Positions 36,718-45,789 of a stretch of 64,000 nt of DNA are shown in pieces. How positions within the stretch are numbered: the stretch's first letter is position 1; each line of letters begins with the position of its first letter. The notes beneath the pieces are model-generated. The model was not told the origin of the DNA and ran no database searches. It was given only the letters and a program-made list of their open reading frames with translations. This DNA is from Candidatus Opimibacter skivensis (lineage in GTDB: Bacteria > Bacteroidota > Bacteroidia > Chitinophagales > Saprospiraceae): assembly GCA_016721905.1 (NCBI GenBank), contig JADKHH010000033.1, forward strand, positions 1-64,000. The letters are read 5' to 3'. The position numbers and the translations under genes were made by a program.

Positions 36718-36745
36718 AGGAGCGCATTTGTACAAATGCGCTCCT
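36718..36745. promoter_or_regulatory. perfect 28-bp palindrome
   Basis: AGGAGCGCATTTGT followed at once by its exact reverse complement. There is no loop and no T run, so it is not a standard terminator. It may be an operator or an insertion relic. Confidence 0.5.
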
Positions 36746-36845
36746 GGAAAGGTATCCTTTTAAAATCTCACCCAAGTTCTAGCGGGACACCTCAATCAAA
36801 ATAAACCCAATTCTCTCATGTATTATCTTATCTGTAAGGATCTTG

Positions 36846-37304
36846 TTAGGTCCGTTCAAACGTCAATGTATCTGTACCTCCGTTGCCACCACTCACATGA
36901 ATCAACTCGATTCGTGTAGACGATTGCGATACAATGTTCCAGTCTTCACTCAGGTCTTCAAAATTATTAGTAAGATTGAAGAAGATATTGAAGTCCACAT
37001 CACTGTTAGGGCTATCATCATTGGAGTTGCTGTCGGTAATACTCCAGGTGCCGGAATACGTAACGCTGCTATTGGTAGAGGTTATTGTGCCATTACTGTC
37101 AAACGTGAATGTATACCCTGTGAAATGATTAGTTTCATCCTTACCGCTATCAATAAATGATGTAATCCTCCACGCACCGGCCTGCACATTGTTCTGTACT
37201 ACGGTTGGTGTAAGATTGGCAGGATTATCGGTAGTGCAGGAATTCAGTGAAAAAAGTGCTGTCATACTGATCAGCAGGATTGGAAATAATTTAAGGTGTC
37301 TCAT
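36846..37304 (-). CDS. lipocalin-like lipoprotein
   Basis: 152 residues from the ATG at 37304 (MRHLKLFPILLISMTALFSLNS) with a lipobox Cys (SLNSCTTDN). The frame opens earlier but has no signal there. The mature part begins QNNVQAGAWRITSFIDSGKDET and continues as beta strands (YTFTFDSNGTITSTNSSVTYSGTWSI). This is the usual lipocalin-like/DUF5004 layout of Bacteroidota lipoproteins. It ends LTFERT. Function unknown. Confidence 0.75.
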   Translation of the reverse strand: MRHLKLFPILLISMTALFSLNSCTTDNPANLTPTVVQNNVQAGAWRITSFIDSGKDETNHFTGYTFTFDSNGTITSTNSSVTYSGTWSITDSNSNDDSPNSDVDFNIFFNLTNNFEDLSEDWNIVSQSSTRIELIHVSGGNGGTDTLTFERT

Positions 37305-37467
37305 AGCGTATCTATCTTTTTGGTGATTGAATACTTCAAAGCTATGCCTCACCCCTGCTGCGACCAATTTAAAAGGGAGGAACGGGTGTAAATGCGCGAT
37401 GAAACCTCCAGGCTTCGCTATGAATGGATAGAAAACAAGCACCTATAAGCAGCCTGTGATATGATTA

Positions 37468-38559
37468 TTACCTCACTTCCTTCCACCAGTGGGAGAATAC
37501 CTGACCAGGATTGTCCAAATCCACCTTTTCACCAATCATCGGAGTGATGATATTCAGGTTTTCCTTTTTATTATTCTCTGTGATCAACTCTAACGGTGCA
37601 TCCCATGCGTGGTTACCAAGGACAAACTTGGACGAATGCACCGGAAAAATTCGTTTTGCCTTTAGCTCTTTAGCCGCCTGTAATATTTCGTGGGGCATCA
37701 GATGGATGTGCTTCCAGTTCTTATTATACTGCCCGTTTTCCATGATCGCCAGATCAAATCCTCCAAAGGTGTTTCCGATCTCTGCAAAGTGCTTGTCATA
37801 GCCGCTATCCCCACCGATAAAGATCCGTAGATGAGGTGATTGCAATACAAAAGAGGTCCATAGGGCCTGGTTGCGTTTTAGCCATCGACCGGAAAAATGT
37901 CGGGAAGGCACTGTGTGGACAGTAAATCCAGGATCAAGATCGAATTTTTCATTCCAGTCTTTCTCAATGATGTTCATGTGATCATAACCCCAATACTCGA
38001 GATGCTCTCCGGTGCCCAGTCCGCAAATGACCTTACTCACCTTTGATTTGAGTTTGACGATGGTCTTATAATCCAGATGATCATAATGATCGTGCGAAAG
38101 AAAGAGATAGTCGATGGCCGGGAGATCATCTGTTGTATACTGATCTGTTCCTTTAAATGCTTTCGTCATGAATGAAAACGGCGCTGCTGAACCACTCAGT
38201 ACCGGATCGACCAGGATGCGTTTTCCATCTAGTTGCATAAAGTAGGAGGAATGGCCAAACCACACCAAAATATTTTCACCACGATCCAGGTTCAACAGAT
38301 CGGTCTTTTGGGAAGGAATCTCCCCAGATGGCTTAGCACGTTTTGGTCGCCCAAACAAAACCTCCTTCATGATCTTGCCATAGGTGGCACCATCCGTCAG
38401 CTGGGGGGTCACACTTTGATTTTGAAAAGCACCGTCTCTGAAATTTGGAGACTTCTGGACTGTAGCCAAACGTTCACCTTTCGGCATCCTGCCAAACCTT
38501 TTCATGGTAATCAATCCAAATACACGCATAGGACAACAGGATAAAAGATAAAGCAGCAC
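37468..38559 (-). CDS. NAPE-PLD-like metallo-beta-lactamase-fold hydrolase
   Basis: A 363-codon frame with GTG start. The core motif SHDHYDHLDY (HxHxDH) and the zinc ligands PSRHFSGRW, GGDSGY and FPVHSSKF match NAPE-PLD-type phosphodiesterases. FGHSSYFMQLDGKRILVDPVLS is the usual first strand. The N-terminus is probably damaged: a second frame reads a transmembrane-like segment (AVCAALSFILLSYACIWI), so the true start may be the ATG at 38580, with one base lost near 38567 and one gained near 38500. Membrane-anchored and lipid-acting role inferred from family. It overlaps no neighbour; the next gene ends 10 bp before 38580. Confidence 0.8.
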   Translation of the reverse strand: MLLYLLSCCPMRVFGLITMKRFGRMPKGERLATVQKSPNFRDGAFQNQSVTPQLTDGATYGKIMKEVLFGRPKRAKPSGEIPSQKTDLLNLDRGENILVWFGHSSYFMQLDGKRILVDPVLSGSAAPFSFMTKAFKGTDQYTTDDLPAIDYLFLSHDHYDHLDYKTIVKLKSKVSKVICGLGTGEHLEYWGYDHMNIIEKDWNEKFDLDPGFTVHTVPSRHFSGRWLKRNQALWTSFVLQSPHLRIFIGGDSGYDKHFAEIGNTFGGFDLAIMENGQYNKNWKHIHLMPHEILQAAKELKAKRIFPVHSSKFVLGNHAWDAPLELITENNKKENLNIITPMIGEKVDLDNPGQVFSHWWKEVR

Positions 38560-38590
38560 ATACCGCTATAGTAGTAACATTGGCTTTCCT

Positions 38591-39397
38591 TTAAAGATCT
38601 GCAGGCCTCAGCAATAAGGATGTGCAGGCTGATGCCAGCAAAAGACGCTCAGCAGGATCGGCATCCATGAGGTAAATCACACCTTTATCAATGATGGATA
38701 CAGCAGCAACAGGTTTTCCGTCCTTGCTTCGGATGATAAATCCTGCAGAGCCAAAGGGCATCTTACCTGTTTTGCCGTTTTTGGACTTTACATTGGAAGT
38801 CGGTGTGACGGTATAGTATTCATTGTCATTCCTGGCCAGGTAACCAACATAGCTTTTGGGTTTAGCCTGAGACGCCTGGTTATCAATTATCAATTCCCAA
38901 CCGCTCCCGGATACGCCATCATAAATTTTAGCAAAGGAAATATTGGAGGATTCAACGCCGGGGCCTGCGAGATCAAGTAACAAGTTGAAAGCACTAACGG
39001 AACTGTTGCCTATATTAAAGTCTTTGGCCTTGAGCTGGGTCATACAATAGGCCTGGCTCTGGAGTCCGGTGTTATCAGTGAGTGAAAAATATAGGGATTG
39101 CTTCTTATCAATGTGATCTGTAGTGATGATCTTTTTATAAAATTCATCTGTAGGAATACCCTGGGTCAGTCCGCTCGTCACCTCGGTGCCCCGGGTCCAG
39201 GAGCGGTCTACGGCGACGGATTTAAAATCACCAAAAGCCAGGCTTTCCTTTTTGAATATTCCGTCTTTCCCTTTGACAGGGTATTCCTTCACACCCTTCC
39301 ATTCGTCGCCTTCGAGCGCAAGAGTCATCGATTGACTGCTGGCCTGATGGGCAGCAATATATAGCATCAGCGCAAAAACAATCTTCCAAAAGTTCAT
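38591..39397 (-). CDS. secreted hypothetical protein
   Basis: 268 residues from the ATG at 39397 (MNFWKIVFALMLYIAAHQASSQ), a clear signal peptide. The 12 residues before it in the same frame are not signal-like. The rest has no motif I recognise (QGIPTDEFYKKIITTD, GVIYLMDADPAERLLLASACTSLLL). It is in the same orientation as and just upstream of the NAPE-PLD-like gene, possibly co-transcribed. Confidence 0.6.
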   Translation of the reverse strand: MNFWKIVFALMLYIAAHQASSQSMTLALEGDEWKGVKEYPVKGKDGIFKKESLAFGDFKSVAVDRSWTRGTEVTSGLTQGIPTDEFYKKIITTDHIDKKQSLYFSLTDNTGLQSQAYCMTQLKAKDFNIGNSSVSAFNLLLDLAGPGVESSNISFAKIYDGVSGSGWELIIDNQASQAKPKSYVGYLARNDNEYYTVTPTSNVKSKNGKTGKMPFGSAGFIIRSKDGKPVAAVSIIDKGVIYLMDADPAERLLLASACTSLLLRPADL

Positions 39398-39496
39398 ACA
39401 GTTAGTTTTTTGATTTGTGTAGAAACGATCCAACTTTAGAAAAGTTACTTCGACTTATTCCACTCATCGAAAATTAAGGATTCATTAACCATCGTC

Positions 39497-39614
39497 ACGG
39501 GCGTATCCCGATGGATCGCCTCCTAACGTCGCGGGCGTATTGCATCCGCCCGCGAGTGTTTTAGGGTGCAATAGAAACACTTTTTAGTCACGGGCGGATG
39601 CAATACGCCCCCGA
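39497..39614. repeat. GGGCGTATTGCAT inverted-repeat element, copy 1
   Basis: Two 19-bp arms in perfect inverted orientation: GGGCGTATTGCATCCGCCC at 39533-39551 and its reverse complement at 39592-39610. A weaker half copy sits at 39497-39520. The left arm itself folds (CGCGGGCG/CGCCCGCG). A related element lies at 58931-59002. Possible non-autonomous palindromic element. Confidence 0.7.
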
Positions 39615-39650
39615 CTAAAAAAAGGAACTGCAGTTGATTTTGAATTTTGC

Positions 39651-41819
39651 TTACAGCACCAACAACCCCACCCTCTTCAGCTCCTCCATCACACCACCAT
39701 ACCAAAAAAGGGTAAAATCATGAAGTCCATTTAGGTCATAATTTTCCTGCAGGCTGCGATAAGTATAGGGGGTTTTTCGTACAGGGGTCATCGCATCCAG
39801 AACTTCAACAAGCCAGAGCCCTTCTGATTGAGGACACCGAATTTCAATCGTCTGCTGTCGGGCAGCGATGCTCAGGGTTGATCGAACGACATCATAGGTT
39901 ACCGGACCACCAATCCAGATCACAAGGTCAGTAGCTTTTGTCTCCCGTCCATCAGGCCGCGCCAGGTACTGTTCTATCAGATCAGATGGCAATGATGTCT
40001 CAGGCACCTTGTGATCGAACCAGCTCTGCATCGGCAGGTCAAAGCATATGCCATGCATATAGTTGTACAATGATTTTTTTAAGCCTGCACTAAAGAGATG
40101 ATGTTCGCCACCGGAAGGATCATCATGATCCAGATCATTGTGCGCAAATGTACCGGCTTCGGGGTTGAGGGTTTTTACTTTAAACTTATCGGGGTACATG
40201 CCAACAGGACTGTGCGCTGTCATGGCAAACCTGTGCCAGAATGCAGATTGCAGGATGTTCTGCTCAAACATCTGTCTTACCACTTCGAGAGAATCAATTG
40301 TCTCCTGCTCCGTTTGTGTCGGGAATCCATACATCAGATATGCATGCACCATGATACCTGCCCGATTGAAGTAGTCTGTCACCCGCGCTACCTGTTCAAC
40401 CGTCACACCCTTTGCAATCAATTGAAGCAAGCGATCAGATGCTACCTCGAGTCCACCGGACACTGCAATGCAACCTGACGCGGCAAGCAATCTGCACACA
40501 TCAAAATGAAAACTCTTCTCAAACCGGATATTAGTCCACCAGGTGACTACAAGTTTTCTGCTCAGGATCTCTAGAGCAACAGCCTTCATCAACGCTGGCG
40601 GCGCGGCTTCATCTACAAAATGAAATCCTCTTTCACCCGTCTGCGCTATGAGTGTCTCCATGCGATCAACAATGACCGTGGCCGATGAAGCTTCATAGTT
40701 TTTTATATAATCTAAAGAGATATCACAAAACGTACATTTACCCCAATAACAGCCATGGGCCATAGTCAGCTTGTTCCACCGGCCATCACTCCACAAGCGG
40801 TGCATTGGATTGGGAAGTTGGATGACGGATAAATATTTCTTGAGTGGTAAGTCGCTATAATCCGGTGTTCCAACATTTTCTTGCTTCACATCCGGACGAA
40901 GACATCCATTGCAATAGGTGACAACACTATCCACTAAACAAAATGTTCGTTTAAGCATCGAAACATCTATGTGTCCATCGAGATAACTGAGCAACTCCAT
41001 CATCGGTGCTTCTCCATCGTCCAGACTGATGAAGTCCACAAATTGAAAAACACGTGCATCCGAAATGGAACGGAGTTCTGTATTCGGATAACCTCCACCC
41101 ATGCCGATCCTGATATCAGGATAATTTTCCTTTAGCCATTGACCACACTTTAAAGCAGCAAAGAGATTGCCTGGAAACGGAACAGAGAAACATACTAGTG
41201 TGGGTTTGCATTCTTCAATACGCTTTTGTAAGAGAGCCAACATCAGATCAGCGATGTAGGTCGTCGGCTTGTGGAGCTCTCCATATAATACATCAAATGA
41301 ATGAGCAGACATCCCGAGGCGCTCTGCATAGCGGCTGAATCCAAAATGAGGATCCACGACTTCGGTTATAAAATCACTAAGATCTTCGAGATAGAGTGTA
41401 GCGATATGTCTTGCCTGGTCACGGATGCCCATGGTTCCAAAGGCCCATTCGAGATCTTCTATCTGTTCAAACTTAGAAGCTTCCGGCAGGAAGTTACGCT
41501 CACAGATAAGATATGCGAGTGTAGGATCCTGATCCTGCAGGAACCGGATGACCGGGTCGATGGTGTTGATATAATTTTCCTGTAGGGTGAATATTCGTTT
41601 CGCATTCGCAGAACCGATGCTAACGCTATGCGTATGGTCACTAAATAATTTTTCGAGACCTGCTTTTGAAAACAACACCAGGATGGTCTCCATGCCCAGA
41701 TCCATCTGCTGCACAGAAACCCCTTGTGTGTTGAGAAATCCTTTGAGATAAGCTGTCGCCGGATAGGGCGTATTAAGTTGGGTAAATGGGGGGCTGACCA
41801 GGAGGATTTGTTGCTTCAC
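39651..41819 (-). CDS. B12-binding radical SAM protein
   Basis: About 722 residues from the GTG at 41819 (QQILLVSPPFTQLNTPYPATAYL). The N-terminal third is a B12-binding-like Rossmann region (CFSVPFPGNLFAALK, GMGGGYPNTELRSI). The radical SAM core has the Fe-S cluster motif GCYWGKCTFCDIS (CX4CX2C), then FHFVDEAAPP, AVSGGLEVASDRLL and AHAYLMYGFPTQTEQ. The C-terminal part is unrecognised. Most likely it acts in tailoring or natural-product chemistry, but there is no cognate precursor or cluster here. Radical SAM members of this length and type are often standalone in Bacteroidota. Confidence 0.85.
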   Translation of the reverse strand: MKQQILLVSPPFTQLNTPYPATAYLKGFLNTQGVSVQQMDLGMETILVLFSKAGLEKLFSDHTHSVSIGSANAKRIFTLQENYINTIDPVIRFLQDQDPTLAYLICERNFLPEASKFEQIEDLEWAFGTMGIRDQARHIATLYLEDLSDFITEVVDPHFGFSRYAERLGMSAHSFDVLYGELHKPTTYIADLMLALLQKRIEECKPTLVCFSVPFPGNLFAALKCGQWLKENYPDIRIGMGGGYPNTELRSISDARVFQFVDFISLDDGEAPMMELLSYLDGHIDVSMLKRTFCLVDSVVTYCNGCLRPDVKQENVGTPDYSDLPLKKYLSVIQLPNPMHRLWSDGRWNKLTMAHGCYWGKCTFCDISLDYIKNYEASSATVIVDRMETLIAQTGERGFHFVDEAAPPALMKAVALEILSRKLVVTWWTNIRFEKSFHFDVCRLLAASGCIAVSGGLEVASDRLLQLIAKGVTVEQVARVTDYFNRAGIMVHAYLMYGFPTQTEQETIDSLEVVRQMFEQNILQSAFWHRFAMTAHSPVGMYPDKFKVKTLNPEAGTFAHNDLDHDDPSGGEHHLFSAGLKKSLYNYMHGICFDLPMQSWFDHKVPETSLPSDLIEQYLARPDGRETKATDLVIWIGGPVTYDVVRSTLSIAARQQTIEIRCPQSEGLWLVEVLDAMTPVRKTPYTYRSLQENYDLNGLHDFTLFWYGGVMEELKRVGLLVL

Positions 41820-41891
41820 GTAGTACAATATTACGCACAAATATGATCAGCCGTACCGACGAAATCCGCCAGCCTCACTCAAAAGGTTTGA

Positions 41892-42356
41892 TTAGTTCGA
41901 CCAGATCTTGTCTGTCGATTCACCATGACAACTATTGCACTGTCCAGAAGTGACCGGGTCTGACATATACTTTCTGGATTGGGATCCAACCGCGACGGGG
42001 TATAACCCGTTTCCAAAATGTATATCCTCCGTGGTGTAAAAGTTTCCTTTCGCGTCCACTTCTATCTTGTATGCTAATGTCCCGGTACCACCAGGCCCGG
42101 TATATAGTTCAACCACCCCATTGGGAAGCGTACTATTACCGGCTGCTGTATAAATAGTTCCTGCGACATTAAACCAACCCTCTCCCTCGCCGCCCTGGCG
42201 ATGGCAACTCATACAATTTTGCCCCTCATTATGGCTTTCTGAGTCCCTGTTGTAACTGATTTTCGTTTCATTCTCTCCTTCCCCTTCCTTTTCACAGGAA
42301 GTTAACATCAGGAAGCCAGCGCATACGCTACACATGATTACCATTGCCCTTTTCAT
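41892..42356 (-). CDS. lipoprotein with two CxxCH haem-binding motifs
   Basis: A 154-residue lipoprotein (MCSVCAGFLMLTSC, lipobox LTSC). It carries CMSCH (NEGQNCMSCHRQG) and CNSCH (SGQCNSCHGES), so it can bind two c-type haems. The domain between them (GWFNVAGTIYTAAGNSTLPNGVVELYTG) looks like a small beta-sandwich. Probably an envelope electron-transfer or redox protein. No partner gene nearby. Confidence 0.8.
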   Translation of the reverse strand: MKRAMVIMCSVCAGFLMLTSCEKEGEGENETKISYNRDSESHNEGQNCMSCHRQGGEGEGWFNVAGTIYTAAGNSTLPNGVVELYTGPGGTGTLAYKIEVDAKGNFYTTEDIHFGNGLYPVAVGSQSRKYMSDPVTSGQCNSCHGESTDKIWSN

Positions 42357-42707
42357 TGCTTGTCATTTAGATTGTTAAACATGAATTAAAAAGTAACCGG
42401 TGTGGCATATAATTAATTTTTACCTCCAGGAGTTGGCTGTAATTTTATCAATGCCGATATAACATACCTCGAACTGCGAATATTGCATCGACAATTATAT
42501 ACATGGTAAAAATTCTACCTAAAGCAAAGGCTTTATCGAGATATGGATGTTTTTTGTGCTTCAATCTAGAAATAGTGGTAAACGTTTACTTACGTAAGTA
42601 TCCGTAAACGTTACGGATCTGACCCACTCCACCACCCCATATTTGAATCACCTTCCATAGAGGGAAGGTGGATATCATAACGTTTCACAATCAAATTTCA
42701 CTTCACC
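42357..42707. other. intergenic region upstream of ssb
   Basis: A 350-bp AT-rich region with no ORF. It holds the palindromes at 42578-42617. The leader before ssb contains an inverted stretch CTTCCATAGAGGGAAG (42650-42665). Confidence 0.5.
42578..42617. promoter_or_regulatory. three adjacent palindromes, possible operator cluster
   Basis: GTAAACGTTTAC (42578-42589, perfect), TACTTACGTAAGTA (42587-42600, perfect) and TCCGTAA-ACG-TTACGGA (42601-42617). They overlap or touch, 91 bp or more upstream of ssb. The first resembles LacI-family operators, but no such regulator is encoded in the window. Confidence 0.5.
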
Positions 42708-43052
42708 ATGTTCTCTACAGTTGACAACCGCGTACAGCTCATCGGCTTCCTGGGCCAGGAAATCGAAATCAAGGAATACGCAGAAGGCAAAAAGATGGCC
42801 CGCATGTCCATGGCCACCCACGAATACCGCAAGGATGACGACGGCAAAAAAGAAACCGTCACCACCTGGCACAACCTCACCGCCTGGGGAAAGACCGCCG
42901 AAGTCATGGCCAAGATTTTCTCCAAAGGCCAACGTCTCTACGTCGAAGGCAAACTCGCTTACCGCGAATACACCGGCAAAGACGATGTCAAGCGCAACAC
43001 CACTGAGATTGTGGTCTCTGATTTTAAGAAGCTGGAAGCAGCGGATAAGTAA
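42708..43052 (+). CDS. ssb: single-stranded DNA-binding protein
   Basis: 114-residue SSB. The OB-fold is intact: NRVQLIGFLGQEIEIKEY, MSMATHEYRKDDDGKKETVTTWHNLTAWGKTAEV, KGQRLYVEGKLAYREYTGKDD and TEIVVSDFKKL. It is short and ends in EAADK, lacking the acidic C-terminal tip (DDDIPF type) that recruits repair proteins. This is a small accessory SSB type, so it may not be the main SSB of the cell. It has its own terminator. Confidence 0.95.
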   Translation: MFSTVDNRVQLIGFLGQEIEIKEYAEGKKMARMSMATHEYRKDDDGKKETVTTWHNLTAWGKTAEVMAKIFSKGQRLYVEGKLAYREYTGKDDVKRNTTEIVVSDFKKLEAADK

Positions 43053-43056
43053 ATGA

Positions 43057-43078
43057 GTCGGGCCTTCGGGCCCTTTTT
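43057..43078 (+). terminator. Rho-independent terminator of ssb
   Basis: GGGCC-TTCG-GGCCC hairpin followed by TTTTT, just after the ssb stop. A very stable tetraloop. Confidence 0.9.
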
Positions 43079-43110
43079 AGTCAATTAAATCACTTCATCA
43101 CAGTTAAACT

Positions 43111-43343
43111 ATGCCCACCGTACTTGCAAAGCAGGATACCAGTTCTATTTTTACAGTAATGAACGAAACGAACCACCTCATATCCATATCGAGCATGCTG
43201 GTTCTTATGCGAAATTTTGGATAATGCCCGTTTCGCTTGCCTTCAATTCAGGGTTTAATTCCAAACAAATACTAAAACTACGTAACTTAGTAATAGAATA
43301 TCAACAGTACCTAAATGAAACATGGCATGAATACTTCAATTGA
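43111..43343 (+). CDS. DUF4160 protein (one frameshift)
   Basis: The ATG at 43111 opens MPTVL, after which the frame changes (one base lost in CTTGCAAAG). It then reads GYQFYFYSNERNEPPHIHIEH, AGSYAKFWI, GFNSKQILKLRNLVIEY and a stop at 43343. YSNERNEPPHIHIEH is the DUF4160 signature. It overlaps the DUF2442 gene by 17 bp. DUF4160 and DUF2442 genes are often found together, and a toxin-antitoxin role has been proposed for such pairs (not established). Confidence 0.75.
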
Positions 43344-43560
43344 AAGTGTACCAAAGGCGGTGGAGTTGTGGTTTACAGATGACATGCTGTACGTTCGACT
43401 TGATGATGGCCGCGAAGTTGGGACTCCATTGGAGTGGTTTCCCAAACTCAGGAACGCTACTGATCAACAAAGAAATAACTGGAGATTCATCGGCAAAGGA
43501 GTAGGTATACATTGGGAAGAACTTGATGAAGACTTATCGGTTCGGGGGTTGATTCGATAA
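43327..43560 (+). CDS. DUF2442 protein
   Basis: 77 residues from the ATG at 43327; an upstream ATG at 43315 is also possible. AVELWFTDDMLYVRLDDGREVGTPLEWFPKL is a typical DUF2442 start, and GKGVGIHWEELDEDLSVRGLI is the usual end. Probably the partner of the DUF4160 protein. Confidence 0.85.
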   Translation: MNTSIESVPKAVELWFTDDMLYVRLDDGREVGTPLEWFPKLRNATDQQRNNWRFIGKGVGIHWEELDEDLSVRGLIR

Positions 43561-43640
43561 TTTATTCTAAAACCTTAAAAACGCAAGTAGCAAAATGGCC
43601 TTAGGGTAAATTTCATTAATTTTGACTTGAAATTTTACCC

Positions 43641-44402
43641 ATGCGACCACTTTCCATCGTCATCATTACTTACAACGAAGAACACAACATCCGCCGATGC
43701 CTCGAAAGCCTGGAGGGAATAGGCGATGAAATACTGGTCGTAGACTCTGGATCACTTGACAGCACGGCCGAGATCTGCCGCTCCATGGGCGCAACTGTCA
43801 TTGAACAAGATTTTCTGGGCTACATCGAACAGAAAAATTTCGCTACCTCTAAAGCCAAAAACGACTGGGTACTCTCACTGGATGCTGACGAGGCCCTCAC
43901 ACCAGAACTCAAAGCTTCTATCCTGGCTATCATAGACAATCCGCAAGCCGATGGCTACACCATCAACCGCCTGACCAATTATTGCGGCACCTGGGTCAGA
44001 CACAGTGGTTGGTATCCGGATGTCAAACTCCGACTCTACAATCGCCAGAAAGGCCTGTGGACCGGCATAAACCCGCACGATCGGTTCAGGCTAAATCTCG
44101 GATCCAAAATGGCTCACCTCAAAGGGGATATCCTGCATTATTCATACGCAAGCGTTTCAGACCACATCAAACAAATAGACAGGTTCAGTACCATCGGTGC
44201 GATCTCAATGCACAACCAAGGCAAACGATCGAGCATCTTGAAGATTCTCTACAAACCCATGGCCCGGTTCATGCGCCATTTTGTCTTCAAAGCCGGATTC
44301 CTGGACGGTCTCACCGGTTATACGATTGCAGTCAACAGTGCCCATGCGGTCTTTCTCAAATACCTCCGCCTCTACTATCTCGAAAAAGATAAATCCATAT
44401 GA
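43641..44402 (+). CDS. glycosyltransferase family 2
   Basis: A 253-residue GT-A glycosyltransferase. SIVIITYNEEHNIRRCLESL opens the fold, VVDSGSLDSTAEIC forms the nucleotide-sugar site, and WVLSLDADEALTPE holds the DxD-like motif (DADE). DILHYSYASVSDHIKQIDRFS is the end of the catalytic domain. This is the type that adds core sugars to lipid A or other surface polysaccharides. The next gene starts inside its stop codon (ATGA), so the two act as a pair. Confidence 0.9.
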   Translation: MRPLSIVIITYNEEHNIRRCLESLEGIGDEILVVDSGSLDSTAEICRSMGATVIEQDFLGYIEQKNFATSKAKNDWVLSLDADEALTPELKASILAIIDNPQADGYTINRLTNYCGTWVRHSGWYPDVKLRLYNRQKGLWTGINPHDRFRLNLGSKMAHLKGDILHYSYASVSDHIKQIDRFSTIGAISMHNQGKRSSILKILYKPMARFMRHFVFKAGFLDGLTGYTIAVNSAHAVFLKYLRLYYLEKDKSI

Positions 44403-45490
44403 CCATCCTGCATGTGTCTACACCTGCAACCTGGCGCGGCGGAGAACAACAAGTAGCTTACCTGGCGAGTGCATTACAACAATTGCAAGTTGACCAGGTC
44501 ATCTTGAGTCCGGAAGGTTCGGTATTGGGTGCGCGCATGATGGAATCAAATATTCCTGTTGCGTCATTTACCACCCGGGGATATCTGGACCTGGCGCTGG
44601 CAAGGAAGATCAGCGATCTATGCAAAGGCAAGCATTTTGATATCATCCACTGTCACGACTCACACGCGCATAGTGCCGCTGTGATGTCGGCTGCATTGTT
44701 TAAAAACAATACACCTGTCATCGTTAGCAGAAGAGTTGACTTTAAGGTTTCAGCCAATCCACTTTCGAAATGGAAATACAATCATCCCTCGGTCAAGAAG
44801 ATCATCTGCGTATCGGATACCATACGCACGATCACAGCGCCATCGATTAAAGATGTAAGCAAACTGGCAGTAGTACATTCCGGAATTGATCTTGCAAAAT
44901 ATAGCAATGCATCAAAGGAACGACCGCTGATTTCCGAACTAGGCCTTGATCCGAATACAAAAATCGTGGGCAACCTTAGCGCACTCGCCGACCATAAAGA
45001 TTATCCAACCTATTTACGCACAGCAGCAGAAGTGATCAAAGAGGATCCAACGATTCACTTCATCATCGCCGGCCAGGGACCCGAAGAAAAACGCATCCAA
45101 AAAATGATCCGCTCACTTCATTTGGAGGCCAATGTCCATATGCTTGGTTTCAGAAATGATATCGTTGAAGTGATGAATTCCCTTGACCTGTTTCTCATCA
45201 CTTCGAAAACCGAAGGCCTTGGCACGATTGTGCTGGAAGCATTTGCAGCAGGAGTCCCTGTGGTCGCCACACGTGCTGGCGGCATTCCCGAGATGGTGGA
45301 AGACACGGTCACTGGCCTACTCGCAGAGCCCGGTGATATTGAATCCCTAAAAAATGCAACGCTGCGTGTCCTGACAGATCCTCTCCTGAAAAACACCTTC
45401 GTACAAAATGCTCTGACACGTGTACAGGACTTTTCGTATGAGGCAACAGCGGAGAAGACACTGGAGATCTACCGCACTTTTTATCACTAA
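44399..45490 (+). CDS. glycosyltransferase family 4
   Basis: A 363-residue GT-B glycosyltransferase. TPATWRGGEQQVAYLASAL is the N-terminal domain start. FIIAGQGPEEKRIQKMI, LGFRNDIVEVMNSLDLFLITSKTEGLGTIVLEAFAAGVPVVATRAGG and ETVTGLL match the C-terminal donor site with EGLGTIVLEA. Part of a two-gene surface glycan unit with the GT2. Confidence 0.9.
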   Translation: MTILHVSTPATWRGGEQQVAYLASALQQLQVDQVILSPEGSVLGARMMESNIPVASFTTRGYLDLALARKISDLCKGKHFDIIHCHDSHAHSAAVMSAALFKNNTPVIVSRRVDFKVSANPLSKWKYNHPSVKKIICVSDTIRTITAPSIKDVSKLAVVHSGIDLAKYSNASKERPLISELGLDPNTKIVGNLSALADHKDYPTYLRTAAEVIKEDPTIHFIIAGQGPEEKRIQKMIRSLHLEANVHMLGFRNDIVEVMNSLDLFLITSKTEGLGTIVLEAFAAGVPVVATRAGGIPEMVEDTVTGLLAEPGDIESLKNATLRVLTDPLLKNTFVQNALTRVQDFSYEATAEKTLEIYRTFYH

Positions 45491-45789
45491 ATCCAACATT
45501 AATTTTTTCGCACGGAGCGCACAGAGTACACGGAGAAAATATAAAATATTCTTTCAACTCTTCAGCCTCTTCCGAATTCTAAAGTTTTGAATCCTCGAAA
45601 TTTTTTATCGCGCAACGACGCAATGCCGCATTTGAAGTTTAGCCGCTAATTTTCGCTAATTCACACTAATGAAAATCTGTCTCCTGACAGTCCCTATGCT
45701 CTCTGCCCTATGCGCTAAGCTTTTAGTATTCTTTAGCCTTTTAATCCCGCCTTTAGGGGGGATCGCCCGCAGGGCGAGGGGGGTACGGG
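45491..45789. repeat. intergenic repeat-rich tract
   Basis: No gene. A 'cacggagcgcacagagtacacggagaaa' type stretch lies near 45510-45538. A 28-bp segment at 45672-45699 (aaaatctgtctcctgacag...) is identical to 63185-63212. G-rich palindrome 'cgcccgcagggcg' lies at about 45767-45779. Confidence 0.5.

Noticed and set aside
42675..42932. Minus-strand 85-codon frame over ssb
   Set aside because: It is antisense to a highly conserved SSB gene.
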